Source: Colocasia esculenta
Lineage: Eukaryota > Streptophyta > Magnoliopsida > Alismatales > Araceae
Assembly (NCBI GenBank): GCA_014218235.1
Contig: CM024761.1
Location: 93,803,648 to 93,867,647 of the forward strand
Direction of reading: 5' to 3'
DNA length: 64,000 nucleotides
Below, one piece after another: positions 9,676 to 20,947 of the stretch (its first letter is position 1; every line of letters starts with the position of its first letter). Position numbers and translations under genes: made by a program. The notes under the pieces were generated by a model, which saw only the letters and a list, made by a program, of their open reading frames with translations, was not told the DNA's origin and made no database searches.

Positions 9676-12540
9676 ATGGATTATCAAGGTTTTATTACTG
9701 AAGGCCATTCCATCAATATGCCACCCTTCTTCAATGGGATTGACTATTCTTATTGGAAGAATCACATGCAAGTCTTCCTTAGAGCCCAGAACTATGAGAT
9801 TTGGAGGGTAGTTGAAGTAGGTCCTTATGAGAACCAGGGAGACAAGGAAACCTGGACAAGGGAACAAATTAGGAGGGCCACCCTAAACTACAGTGCCATG
9901 AACATGGTTCAATGTGCAGTCCACCCAAAAGAGTACTCAAGAATCTCCATGTGCAAATCTGCTAAGGAGATGTGGGATAAGCTTGAGTTACTTTATGAGG
10001 GAACATCCCAAGTTAAAGAAACCAAAGCAAATATTCTTGTTTCTGAATATAAATTATTCATGATGAAATCTGATGAATCAATTTCTGAATGTTTGCTAGG
10101 TTCATGATTATTGTAAATGGACCAAAGGCTCTAGGTAAGGACTACACTGATGCTGATTTGGTAAGAAAAATCTTGCGCTCTCTATCATCCAATTGGCACA
10201 CAAGGCTACAGTAATTGAAGATTCTAAGGATTTATCCAAAATCTCTTTGGATGAACTCATAGGATCTTTAATGACTTATGAAATAAATCTGAAGAGAAGT
10301 GAAGACACATGCTTAAGGCTAAACCAGTAGCACTTAAGGCTTCATCAAGCAACAAAGAGAAAAATCAAGAAAAATCAAGTTCTGATGAGTCTAAGTCTAA
10401 TGAGGATGAACTTGCCATCATGACTAAACAATTCAGAAAATTTTTAAAATCAGGAAGAGAAAATTCAATGAAAAGAAAAATATTCTTCTAGTAAAAGGAA
10501 TACTTCCTCTTCAAATTTTAATGCCAGCAGAAATCAAAAAACTGATGAAGATATTGTTTGCTACAGGTACAACAAGATAGAACACATGAAGGGTGAGTGT
10601 CTTGAGATCAAAAAGGACAAATACAAGAAGAACAACAAATTGAGGAAGCCAAAAGCCATGATTGCAACTTGGTCGGATGAAGACCAAAGTGAGGATGAAG
10701 AAGAGAACTCTTCAAGTTCAGCAAATGAGGAGTTATGCTTTATGGCCAACAACAGTGATGGAAAGGATTTACAAAGAAAAGGAGCAAAAGAAATTCACAA
10801 GCACTTAATGGCAAAGAAGAGCTTCAATGAATCCAGAAAATCAACAATTCAAAAGTCTTTGGCTCTAACAATACATTCCATGAGCTCAGAGCATTCTGCA
10901 TCCTCTTCAGAACACAAGAATTCAAATGGGTCTACAAGGTCAGGTAAATCAATTCCAGATCCATTTATGTATTCTAATTCTGATTCTAATGCAGATGAAA
11001 GCATGTCTTATGTTGAATTGATTGAATTCTGTGAAAAGATGCAAAATCTTAATGCAAAGCTGAACACTAAGAATAAAGATTTGAAAAAGACTTTAAAACA
11101 TTGCCATAAGGAAAGTGAAAATTTGAAAAACACAGTTGAATTGTTCCAGAACAATGATAAAGATCTTTCAAAAGAAATTGAGAATTTGAAAATTGAAGTT
11201 CAGAAACTGAATTCTGAAAAAGAAAGTCTGAAAGATAAAATCAAAATTTGTGAAAATAAGTTGTCCAAGTTGAAAGAAAATCATGATCAGTTGGAACATG
11301 AAAATCATGATTTGAAATATGAAAATGAAAAATGATTGATCTCAATGAAAACTTCAAATTTGATAATGATTAATTAAACAAGCAGATTTCTAACATGGCT
11401 TATGAACATCAAATAAATGAAAGATGCAAACAACTTGTTGAAGAAAATTGTCATCTAAAAAGGAAGATTGAATGTTTGTTGCATGACAAACCATTGGACA
11501 ATGATTGTAGCAATTTGAGTAATAAAATTGCTGATTTGGAAAAACAAATTGCTCAATTTGAAAATGAAAAGAATAAGATGAAAAATGGTTTGGATGTCAT
11601 GCTAGATAAACTTCAAATTTCAGAAAAAGAAGTTGTTGCATTAAAAGCTGAAAAATAGAAGCTTCAACATGAATTGAAAAATACTAAATACACAAGTCTT
11701 GCCTCTGTGAGAGATAAGAAAAATGAAAATAAAAATAAAAATAACATTTGTTAAAGCTGCTGCGAACAAGAACTCTGTTAATTCTAATGAAAAACTTGTG
11801 AAAGTTCTTGTTCAGGAACAGACAGAGAAAAAGAAGAATGCTACTATCAAGAAGATTCATCTACTTTCTCCATCAGTTCAAAAAGCTCCAAGGCAAGTTC
11901 CAAATTCACATCATGCCAAGAGCCACTAAAACGTACCTCCTTCTCTTCATGGTAAGCCTCCTCACATGAAAAGGAGATTCCTGCAAATGCATACATGCCA
12001 AGGTAAGCACCAGGTAAGAAATGATCTCATTTGCTTTAATTGTAATAAACCTGGTCATTTAGCCGAATTTTGCTGGAATAGAGATCAACATTTCCATAAA
12101 TATGTCAAATCAGTCCAGTGCTTCACCTGTCATAAACTTGGCATACTTCTAGGGAATGTTGGCATAGAATTGATAATCTTGTGCATGCTCCCATGTTTCA
12201 TGTTAATGTACATAAGAATAAAGATCATGTTCATGCTGAAAACACTCAGAAATTCTATGTACATGAAAAAGGAACTGCTGCACAAAAATCTCTTCTGAAT
12301 TCCATGTTAAAAATCTGAATGATAAAAATCTAAAAAATAGAAAACAAAATGTTCAGTATGTCAGTGGTGCATTCTATACCAATAGCTCTAAAATTAGAAA
12401 CCAAGATTCTAGTGTTTTTAGTCTTCAGAAAAATGCACCCAATATCAAATCCTTTTGGATTCAAAAATCATTGTTGCAAATTCATGGAAGATCCTTAGGA
12501 CCCAAACAAGTTTGGGTTCTAAAATGTGCTGCTTGAATGA
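9676..12540 (+). pseudogene. Sire-1 gag (frameshifted)
   Basis: The start ATG at 9676 gives MDYQGF, then NMPPFFNGIDYSYWKNHM, typical of copia gag. Frame is lost at about 10088, 10196, 10305 and 10490. A first zinc knuckle near 10556-10600 has its second Cys changed to Tyr (CYRYNKIEHMKGEC). Then come an acidic serine-rich stretch (DEDQSEDEEENSSSS) and long coiled coils (about 11010-11335 and 11395-11660), a Sirevirus hallmark. A second, intact CCHC knuckle (CFNCNKPGHLAEFCW) lies near 12031-12075, and a third, frameshifted, near 12118. The frame runs to a GPKQVWVLK motif near 12500, which in autonomous relatives precedes protease. No pol follows. Confidence 0.85.
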
Positions 12541-12700
12541 TGGATGTTGGGATCCTTGTAGTCAATGAAAGCTTCATGACTAAGGCTACAAGCAAAAGTA
12601 AGTGAAGAGAATGAAAGAAAATGAAAATCTCACCAGGTAAATACTTCCGAGAGATTCACTGCTAAATAAAAACTGAAATCAATTGGGACTCTTATGCAAA

Positions 12701-12803
12701 GATCAATTGGTATATCAAATGGTGAACTGTGAAAGGACATGTCATGCTTGTCTGGAAACTATCATTATGTGTGAGAAATAACCTCCGCCAAGTACCAATG
12801 ATC
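12701..12803 (+). repeat. 103-bp cloverleaf-like module, copy 1
   Basis: Outer arms GATC-ATTGGTA and TACCAAT-GATC pair, with one bulged A. Inside lie TCA-AATGG-TGA, GACATG-TCATG-CTTGTC (one mismatch), TCAT-TATGT-GTGA and GAG..CTC hairpins, then CCGCCAAG. Corresponds to 62913-63015 in element F. Confidence 0.75.
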
Positions 12804-13490
12804 TTCCTTGTGTAAGAGTCATTAATTTTAAAAATAAAAATAAAAAAATGGTTGTCATTGAAACATGAATGCTTGTTTATTTCATTTCTTCCATGATGAT
12901 TTTAGCTTGAATTACTTGCAAAAAATTTCACATCATTCACATGTAACTAAGAATCATGATTTTGTTGAAAATGCTCAGAAACTCCATGTGAATATAAATT
13001 GAACACTTCATGAAAACATAGATGCATTGAGCAAGGCAAAAAGAAAATTTGAAACTAATTCTGCTTATAGTTCTGTCAATGAGAGAAATGCATCTATACC
13101 AAAATAAAATCATTTTGGTTTCAAAAATCTTTATTGCACTCTAACATTGATTTCATTGTAGGACCCAAGCAAGTGTGGGTCCCAAAACCAGCTTGATCAG
13201 CAAGCTGAGGAAACTTGCAGCCATACATTGTAAATGGACTCAAGAAATGATTGGAGAACACAGGTAAAATCTTTGAAAAGCAATTGAAGTCCATTCAGGT
13301 AAAACTTCTTTATTATTTAAAATTTGAATTGCCTGAATTGAAATGATGTTTGATTTTTTATCTGAACAATGAAAAATGTGTTCTGATGCTACTCCCAACA
13401 ATAACTTTGTGTTTTAACATTTGGAATCATGTTTGTGTTATCATGCTTGCTTAACTGTGCCCATGATTCTGTGTACATATCAACTGCTTT

Positions 13491-13593
13491 GACTTTTTGG
13501 TATATCAAATGATGACATGTGGAAAAACAAGTTATGCTTGTTTGGAAGCTATCATTATGCATGAGTAAAATACTCCTCCAAGTACCAAAAGTC
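13491..13593 (+). repeat. 103-bp cloverleaf-like module, copy 2
   Basis: Outer arms GACTTTTTGGTA and TACCAAAAGTC pair. Inner hairpins are TCA-AATGA-TGA, AACAAG-TTATG-CTTGTT, TCAT-TATGC-ATGA and GAGTA-AAA-TACTC. Stem bases differ from copy 1 but pairing is kept. Corresponds to 62193-62295 in F. Confidence 0.8.
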
Positions 13594-13762
13594 ATGTTAT
13601 GCTTAAAGCTAATTGTGTTCATAATCATGTGTAAATTGCTTGCTAGCTTTTTCAATCCATGCACATATTGAGGGGGAGTAAATTTGAAAAAGTGCAAAAA
13701 ATGTTCTTGAAAATGCAATGAATTTCATGCTAAAACTAAAGAATAATTGACCTTTTTGCAGT

Positions 13763-13865
13763 GACTATGTGGTATATCAAATGGTGAAATGTGAAAGGAC
13801 AAGTTAGGCTTGTCTGGAAACTCTCATCATGCGTGAGAAAAACTCTCTGCCAAGTATCAATAGTT
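13763..13865 (+). repeat. 103-bp cloverleaf-like module, copy 3
   Basis: Outer arms ACTAT-G-TGGTA and TATCA-ATAGT pair, with one wobble. Inner hairpins are TCA-AATGG-TGA, GACAAG-TTAGG-CTTGTC, TCAT-CATGC-GTGA and GAG-AAAAA-CTC. Corresponds to 61924-62026 in F. Confidence 0.8.
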
Positions 13866-14195
13866 TTTTTTTCCTGCATAAAAGGTCATCAAGAAAAATA
13901 AAAATCTCAAAAACTTTATTTTAAGTCTTTGAAACTTTTCTCCTTCAATAAATTGCCTATTAATGCATGCTTGATCATGTTCATATTCTTTCCGTGCAAA
14001 CTACTTTGAATGAACATATCTGAATTGCTTAAATGATCATTTTATATCATGCATATCTTATGGGGAAATGAGTCAAAAGAATCTTTGAGTGAAATGCTGG
14101 AGAAATATTCTTTCATATCTGATTTATCATCAACTCCCATTCAGTTTATTGACAAATCTCTCTTGCAAATAAATTCCTCACTCTCACATTGCATT

Positions 14196-14298
14196 GACAT
14201 TCTTGGTATATCAAATGGTGATTTGAAGAAGACAAGTCAGGCTTGTCTGGACACTTTCACTATGCGTGATTAGATTTCTCCGCCAAGTATCAAGAGTC
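14196..14298 (+). repeat. 103-bp cloverleaf-like module, copy 4
   Basis: Outer arms around CTTGGTA and TATCAAG, flanked by GAC and GTC, pair. Inner hairpins are TCA-AATGG-TGA, GACAAG-TCAGG-CTTGTC and TCAC-TATGC-GTGA. The GAG..CTC arm is weak here. No fourth copy is seen in F. Confidence 0.75.
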
Positions 14299-14720
14299 TT
14301 GTATGTAATTGTTGAGGGGGAGTCATTGTGACATTCCTTGACTTTACTTATCTATCTTGAACCCCAAACTCATCAGAATGTTTGATTCATTGTGCTATTT
14401 GATTATGAGAGAATTAAGACATTGAAACTAAACTCATTGTGCATTTAGTTTAATTTCAAAGATTCATTATCATTTCAAGGTTAAGTAGTCTTAATACTGA
14501 ATGGTTTTAAAATGATTTGCAAAACACTATTATAGGCACATGAGTGGCTTTAATATTTCACATGTGTATGTTTAAGCTTAATTTTTACCACATGTTAAGA
14601 ATAATTTCTCTAAATTCGTAGTCATATCTTTTCTGGTCAGAGCAAACATATTCCTGCAAAACGTCAAAAGAAAATGATCAACAATCTGGAAAGATACAAA
14701 CAGAGCAATGCAAATTCTTG

Positions 14721-14884
14721 AACCACTGATTAACCGGGCCATTTCACCTGACAAGTGATTTGTTTCACGTCAAAAAATGGAAATCAAAGTTTTCAACTAT
14801 GTATAAGATAACGAAAGTTAAACCACTGAGTAATCAGGAGGTCTTGCATCTAATCAATGTGATCTCTTGCACTGAAAAGTGAGA
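14721..14884 (+). repeat. Pair of conserved ACTGAGTAATCAGG-type motifs
   Basis: Two related blocks, 14721-14769 and 14821-14884, share CCACTGA-TAA-C-GG. The second ends with CACT-GAAA-AGTG, a stem with a GAAA loop. The same pair lies in F (60720-60780 and 60827-60878, minus strand), and a related block is in Sire-2 at 24857-24915. Confidence 0.6.
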
Positions 14885-15477
14885 TTTAACTAATTTATTC
14901 TTGTATTCATTCCTAGCTAAAATTGAAAGAAAATCAAAAAGATAGGATAGAAAAACTTAAGACCTTAATTAAGTTCATGTTTACTGAGTTTAGACCTATT
15001 ATTCTACATTGTGTTACAATTAAAGCTCCTAACATCCTTGTCAAATACTTCTGCTCACTCATATAGGTCACTTTACTTCACCTTTGCATCATTATTTTAA
15101 CTACATTCAGATTATATTTTTCTATACTTTGTGTTGAGTGTGTCTTTGTGATTAAACTTTGTTGCACAATCACCAAAACACAATAATTTCTCTCATTTGA
15201 CAATATCACTTTGCCTCACTTATTTTGATCATTCCTGAACCTTCATTTCCTACATTTCATTTCTTGATCTCCTACAATGTTTGTTTCTCTCTCTTATCCA
15301 TCTTTTTGATGCTGTCAAAAAGGGGGAGAAAGTTTCTTAAAAGGGGGAGAAAGTTCTTTAAGGGGAGAAAGTTTCTTATGGAAGAAAGTTGTTCAAAGGG
15401 TGCATATGGTCAAGGGGAGTTATTGCAGTCAAGGGAGTCAGTTTATTGGGAGATTGTGCATATGTTTTGTCATCATC

Positions 15478-15491
15478 AAAAAGGGGGAGAT
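15478..15491 (+). promoter_or_regulatory. Sire-1 polypurine tract
   Basis: AAAAAGGGGGAGAT abuts the 3' LTR start at 15492 and would prime second-strand synthesis. Several near-copies lie upstream at 15317-15420. Confidence 0.95.
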
Positions 15492-17300
15492 TGCTGGGTT
15501 GAGTGTGTTTTGGAATTTCCTAAAGTTGTATTTTAATGATAACAATAAACATCACTCATACCTTGATTTTGATGATGACATATTGTGATCTTGAAGATGA
15601 CATATTATGATCTTGATGATGACATATTGTGATCTTGATGATGACATATTGTGATCTTAATGATGACAATATTGTGATTTTAATGATGACATGTTGTGAT
15701 TTTGATGATGATATGCTGAACATGTTATACATTTTGTACATATCACAATAATGCTTAAACAATATATTTTTGATGTTTAATATCTTACATGTTAATGATA
15801 ATATCTTGTACTAATATTTATGTGTTAAATTTGCAGGTACATATAATTTTTGTCATGGTAGTGTCGACACACCCATTGGTGGTGTCGACACTGGTCAGAG
15901 TCCCTGAAGCAATTTCATGAAGACAGAGTCAAGTGTCTCGACACAGCCCATGGTAGTGTCGACACTAGTCCCAGACTTCAGCAGACTCAGTTGCTAGACA
16001 AGGTCCAGTGTGTCGACACAGTCCCAGGCAGTGTCGACACTAGTCCCAGATTCCAGAAGACCTAGTTGCCTGACTGGGACAGTGTGTCGACGTAGCCAGT
16101 GGCAGTGTCGACACTAGTCTCAGCTCCCAGAAGTCCAGTTTTACGTAAATGGGACAGTGTGTCGACACACTCCCTCCTGGTGTCGACACACTCCGGCTGA
16201 AACTCAAAAACGTGAATTTCTCTGGACACATGGCTGCTTGGGAATTAGGGGATTTGACCTAGGTTTCCATGCCCATGCACCCCAAGGCACTTTATGGACA
16301 TATGGGGCTATAAATACCCATGTTCCTTGTACCCCGAAGGTAAGAGAGCCCATACACTTCCAGAAGAAGCTTTTTGGCGGCCAAAGGGGGCTTTCCAGAT
16401 CTTGCTCCATCTCCAGAAGTTGCAGGCCATCCTTTCAAGAGGAAGGACGTGGGAATCAAGGGGAATCTCTGGAGAGAAGCTTGCTGTGCTAGGCAAGGGA
16501 GCAGATCCAACTGAAGAGGCGCAGAGAAGAAGGATTTTTGGCATTTCAGATGCCATCAAAGCAGAGCATCGCCAATTGAGGAGAATCTCCATTGATTTCC
16601 ATCAAGGCTCTTAATTGAAGCGTCTGCAAGGCCTCTTCATCGAAGAACACTCATTCTACATCCATTTCTAACTTCAGAGTTTATTCTTCTTTATTTCGTC
16701 TATGAGATTTGTGCATGACGTTCTGCACAAATTTCTGTGTACGAATTTGTCTTAAATCAGATCATTACTAGAGGATCTGATTTCTGTTGTCTTTGATCTA
16801 GCTTGTGAATTGGGAGCCGTCGTGCTTTGGTTTGTGAGTCGTCGCACTCACGGTGTGGTTTGAGCCGTCGTGCTCAATTTGGAGTCGTCGTGCTCCAGTT
16901 GTTGTTTGAGCCGTAGTGCTCAGTTTGTGAGTCGTTGAACTCAAGGGTGTTTGGAGTCGTCATGCTCCAGTGTGTGTTGTACTCAAGGTTTTGAGTAGTG
17001 TGGCCTCACTGTGTGAGGGGTGGACGTAGGAGTCACTGGAGGTGATTTCTGAACCACCTAAAAATCCTCTGTGCAATGGTTTGACTTTGTATTACGCTAG
17101 TTGCATGCATAGGGATTTCATTCACACTACTAATCGATTTGCTCACACACACTAATCACACTTCAGATCAGTAAATTGTTTGGGTGAATTGATCTCTAAT
17201 TCGAAGTAAATTTAAATTGCTTGAACTTCCTCATAAATTGGTTTTAGATCTATTCAACCCCCCCTTTTAGATCTGATCCATCCACCCATTCGATCCTACA
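15492..17300 (+). repeat. Sire-1 3' LTR
   Basis: Begins TGCTGGGTTGAG (one change from TGTTGGG) and ends CGATCCTACA, 1809 bp. It repeats every landmark of the 5' LTR, with scattered substitutions and short indels. It is followed by the second CTACA target copy at 17301-17305. Confidence 0.95.
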
Positions 17301-17760
17301 CTACATGGGGAACACACCACAACATATATCAAATACAGGTTGATTCATTCACAAATAAATACTAATACAACGGAAATAAAGAACAACTCATCAACTTTAA
17401 TATCCAAGTCCAATCCATCAAAGAACTCCACAATAGCTAAATAGTTTAAATGCAAGGTTCATAACATAAGTAATTCCTCACATACAAATGTCACTCAACA
17501 CATACAAATCCATCCTTGCGCTCTGAATCTGATCCCGCTACTAAAGCCTCGGGATCCGCTGTCTCACCTGAAATGTTAAGAAAATATGAGTCTACAATGA
17601 AGACTCAGCAAGTAACCCAACAATGGACTACCAATCTAACATAAATATAATGGTTTCAAATCATGTTATTGCATATAGATTTTAGCAATCATACCACTTG
17701 CCAGATAATCATTTGCTAAATACATCTTAAATCAAAAGTATGTAAAATTGCAACTTGTAT
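17301..17760 (-). mobile_element. Element D 5' LTR, right piece
   Basis: Joining 7759 directly to 17306 gives uninterrupted LTR sequence reading ..GACGTG-CTACA-TGGGGAACACACC. The LTR has typical gypsy landmarks on the minus strand, such as a GGTGAGACAGCGGATCC block near 17550. It stops at 17760, where element E's LTR begins, and its remaining part is not seen. Confidence 0.7.
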
Positions 17761-20744
17761 TGTAGCAACTTAGATTTTTTTGAAAAATAAAAATCTAAAT
17801 TTATATTATTTTTTTATAATTAGAAAATCAAATAAAAGAAAACTATTTAAATTAATTAGAAAATCAAAGAAAAGAGAATTAAATTAAACCCATCAAATGA
17901 AAATAAGTAATGGGCTTTATTAAATGGACCCATTAGAAATTAGTGGGCTAAAATAGAGATTTTAAATAGGGGAATAATAGAAAAATATCCAAAATTCCTA
18001 CCTAAAATATTACTTAAATAAAAAGAGGGTATTTAATGCATTAAAATAAGTAATTTGAGTTGGTTTTGGAATCCTAAACCTACCCTAATTGCTTGGCCAC
18101 GAAATCCTCTCTCTCTCAACCCAATTAGTAGATCTCTTGCTTAAAAAGGGGAGAGGAAAATAGGAAACTCAGAATTAAAGGGAATTAGAGTCCAAATAGG
18201 AAATAGAATGAGGAGAAGCTTAAATACTCTCCTAAAACCCTTATGGGCGGCCCTAGCTTGTGCCAAGGGGTTGCTGGACCAGGAAGAGAGGCCAAGAGGA
18301 GGAGATTCATGGAGAAGAGGGATCTCCCAAGTTCTTTCCCGAGTTCTTCAAGTTCTTGCCCTAGAGAAGTGAAACGACTAAAGGTAGGCATTCTCACGAG
18401 CATAAACCATGAAAATTTTTGTATAGGATGCCTCGTCCATCAGGAACAAAAGCCCTTTGATTTCATATTTTCCATCTAGAAAATCTTTAGTTCTCAATTT
18501 TCAAAGTTCTGTGAACTTCATGACCCCGAACCCTCTTCTTAAATTCATATCTTCATGTACAATCGTCCTCATGTCATGAGATTTTTACTGTAAGGACTAA
18601 CGGATGTTAGGCTTATTTTGCCCTTGAGAGCCCGAATTTTCATTAACCCTACTTTGAGAATTAAATCTTTCATTTCTCTTGTACACAAATTCATGTTCTT
18701 CATGTTTAACTTGCATGGACAATGTCGAAACCATGATTGTCCTAAAATTCCTAATTATCAGGAATACTATTGCATGTCTGGATTCGTTTGCAACTAGTTT
18801 CATATATTTTCACCTCTTGTACCATTAGTTCTTAATTTTTGAATGACCCTGTGTCAAAACATGGTATGTTTGGACTAAGAACCAAGAACATGTCAGATCT
18901 TTGTCGAACTCGGGCCAAGGACCTGAGAACGCGACGGCCCGATAGACCGCATTCTCAAGCAGATCGCGACATGAATCCCCATACTGATCTGATCACGACA
19001 GGACCACCGTCGCGACCAGATCGCCTGGTCTGACAGCCTTGTCGCCTTCTTCATACGAACCTGTCGCGATTTGACCACCTGTCAGGACCGACCCGTCGCG
19101 ATCCATCTAAACACCTGTCGCGATCTACCCTGAACCCGTCACGACCCTTACTGGGGTGCGTCGCATTCACAAGATTTTTGCAGAAAACTCCTGATTTGCA
19201 ATGCTCTAATTACTTATTGTGCTTATACCCTTTAATCCCAGCTATACCCGCAGTAATTTCACTTAATATAAATTGAACATTTATATGTGATTTAAAATAC
19301 ATACACACGACTAATTTCCATCTATGATTTCATGACACATGCACACACTTTGAACCTTCCAAATATGGCTTAATTGGCATTAACATGTTACTAAATACAT
19401 CTGTTAAATTATGGAATTAAATTACTTTATTTTACGATTCTTGCGATGTTTTGAAACACCGATACTGACGCTCCACTGTCCTAGAATTCCTCTAGAATGT
19501 CAAGCACCTATTTCTATACACACTTTCTTGACTTGGATAAACTCTCTGTCGGATACTCCTTCTGCCGGACTAGTGAATCCTTGTTCAAGGCCTCCATAAG
19601 TCTCCTCTGTCCATGGATTCCCACATGGTCGATGAGCCGATTGTACCCTAACACCTGTTACATCCTTTAGGGATCAATACGATCTAAACGGCCATTAGAA
19701 GTTCACTCTTGTCTTGAATCACGCCGGACCTCTGGACCTGTGCATAACAAGGCCAGTGGTAGGGTCGTGGATTTCACCTGACTGCCAACACCGAGTGCGC
19801 GTGTTGTCCAACTGTTACTATCACCTGTTTACTCGACGTGTTACGTGCAATGTCCACTAGCTCTCATCTATGCTCTACTCTCTCATCTATTCACGTTCTC
19901 TCTACTATCTCGTCTGTTCATCTAGTACTCTCATCTTTTCTTAGTACTTTCTATTGGCCAATGACTGATTGTCTAAAGATAAACAATATAACCAATGCCA
20001 ACACAATGGGGCCCGATCTGGTTCTGGGGAGAGCGCCCGAAAGTGCCAATTGCCCATGGGAGTTAAATAATCAGGATGTCGGCATTACATCCAAGTGCCA
20101 TACTATCTAGATTAATCTAATGACAATCAAAAGTGATATATTCTCTCGTTGTCTGTTGACGACGAAGTGCTATGCTATACTCGTTGTGCTATTTCTATAC
20201 TTTGTGCTATTGTGTTATGGCCATCTTGCTATTTGTGCAATACTTGACGTTTGTGCTATACTTGGAAACCTGTGCTATTTCGTTCACGTGCTATCCTGCT
20301 ATCTATTACTTGACTCTCTTGCTCTATCAATAGTTACTCTGGCTTTAATACATTAATCATTTAAAGCCTGCTTGACTATTGAGATTTAAGTCCTACTGGG
20401 CGTTATCGCTCACCTTGCGTTATTTGTCGTTGTGTTCTTAGGTGAGACCGAGGATGAACTATACACTCAAGAGGACGGGAATGACCAGGAGTGACGTCAG
20501 GAGTGCCCTAGCGTCCTAGTATTATGATAAAGTCTTAGTTTAGTCATTTGCTTTATTTCAATGTAATTGGGCCCTATTGAATGGCTCTGATATTAGTGGT
20601 TGTAACTAGACATTGGAAAGTTATTAATGAGAAGAATTTTCTTTAGTATTTATTCTTGTGCAATGGTTTGATGTCTAGTACTTGCTCTGTAACTGTTTAC
20701 TTGCAGCTGCCTCGCGTTCTGATATTCTGCGTCAGGGTGCGACA
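17761..20744 (+). mobile_element. Element E 5' LTR (Ty3/gypsy)
   Basis: Begins TGTAGCAACTTAG and ends CAGGGTGCGACA, 2984 bp, with the primer site six bases later. AT-rich U3, a possible TATA-like TAAATACTC at about 18221, and a cluster of GTCGCGA motifs at 18940-19170. A related LTR lies reversed at 687-3540, and a more distant one at 53378-56790. The 5 bp before it are TGTAT, but no 3' LTR is present to test a target duplication. Confidence 0.85.
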
Positions 20745-20750
20745 GTTTTG

Positions 20751-20763
20751 TGGTATCAGAGCC
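20751..20763 (+). promoter_or_regulatory. Element E primer binding site
   Basis: TGGTATCAGAGCC, an exact match to the initiator tRNA-Met complement, six bases after the LTR. Confidence 0.95.
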
Positions 20764-20947
20764 TAGGTTATTCTTAAGTATAGGATTATCTAGGTTGACC
20801 AGCCTCGAATAGAGTCAATTATCCTACCTATGTGAGTTGTGGTTAGAGCCAAGGGTAACTAGCTAAAATAAACTCACACACGCACGAATTAAATCTCACA
20901 TCAATATCATGACAATAAGTTATTTTTGTAGGAACTAAGCAATCAAG

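Larger units (their letters stand above)
12541..15470 (+). other. Non-coding region in place of pol
   Basis: No enzyme domain is recognisable in six frames. The stretch holds a second, decayed copy of the gag-end linker with GPKQVWVPK near 13160, four 103-bp inverted-repeat modules, a pair of ACTGAGTAATCAGG-type motifs and several GGGGGAG purine tracts (about 13672, 14312, 15320, 15343). Purine tracts repeated upstream of the 3' LTR are known in Sireviruses. Confidence 0.8.
7755..17305 (+). mobile_element. Sire-1: complete gag-only Sirevirus-like copia element
   Basis: Full element with LTRs 7760-9560 and 15492-17300, primer site at 9563 and polypurine tract at 15478-15491. A perfect 5-bp target duplication, CTACA, flanks it at 7755-7759 and 17301-17305. 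The outside sequence is continuous D LTR. The interior has gag only: no protease, integrase, RT or RNase H is recognisable between 12540 and 15470. That space holds structured repeats instead. Movement would need enzymes supplied by an autonomous relative. The LTRs are similar but carry scattered differences, so the insertion is not very recent. Confidence 0.95.

Noticed and set aside
12701..14298. 103-bp modules as tRNA genes
   Set aside because: No A and B box promoter pattern, no anticodon arm with a 7-base loop, no conserved TTC arm; only the general multi-arm shape is similar.
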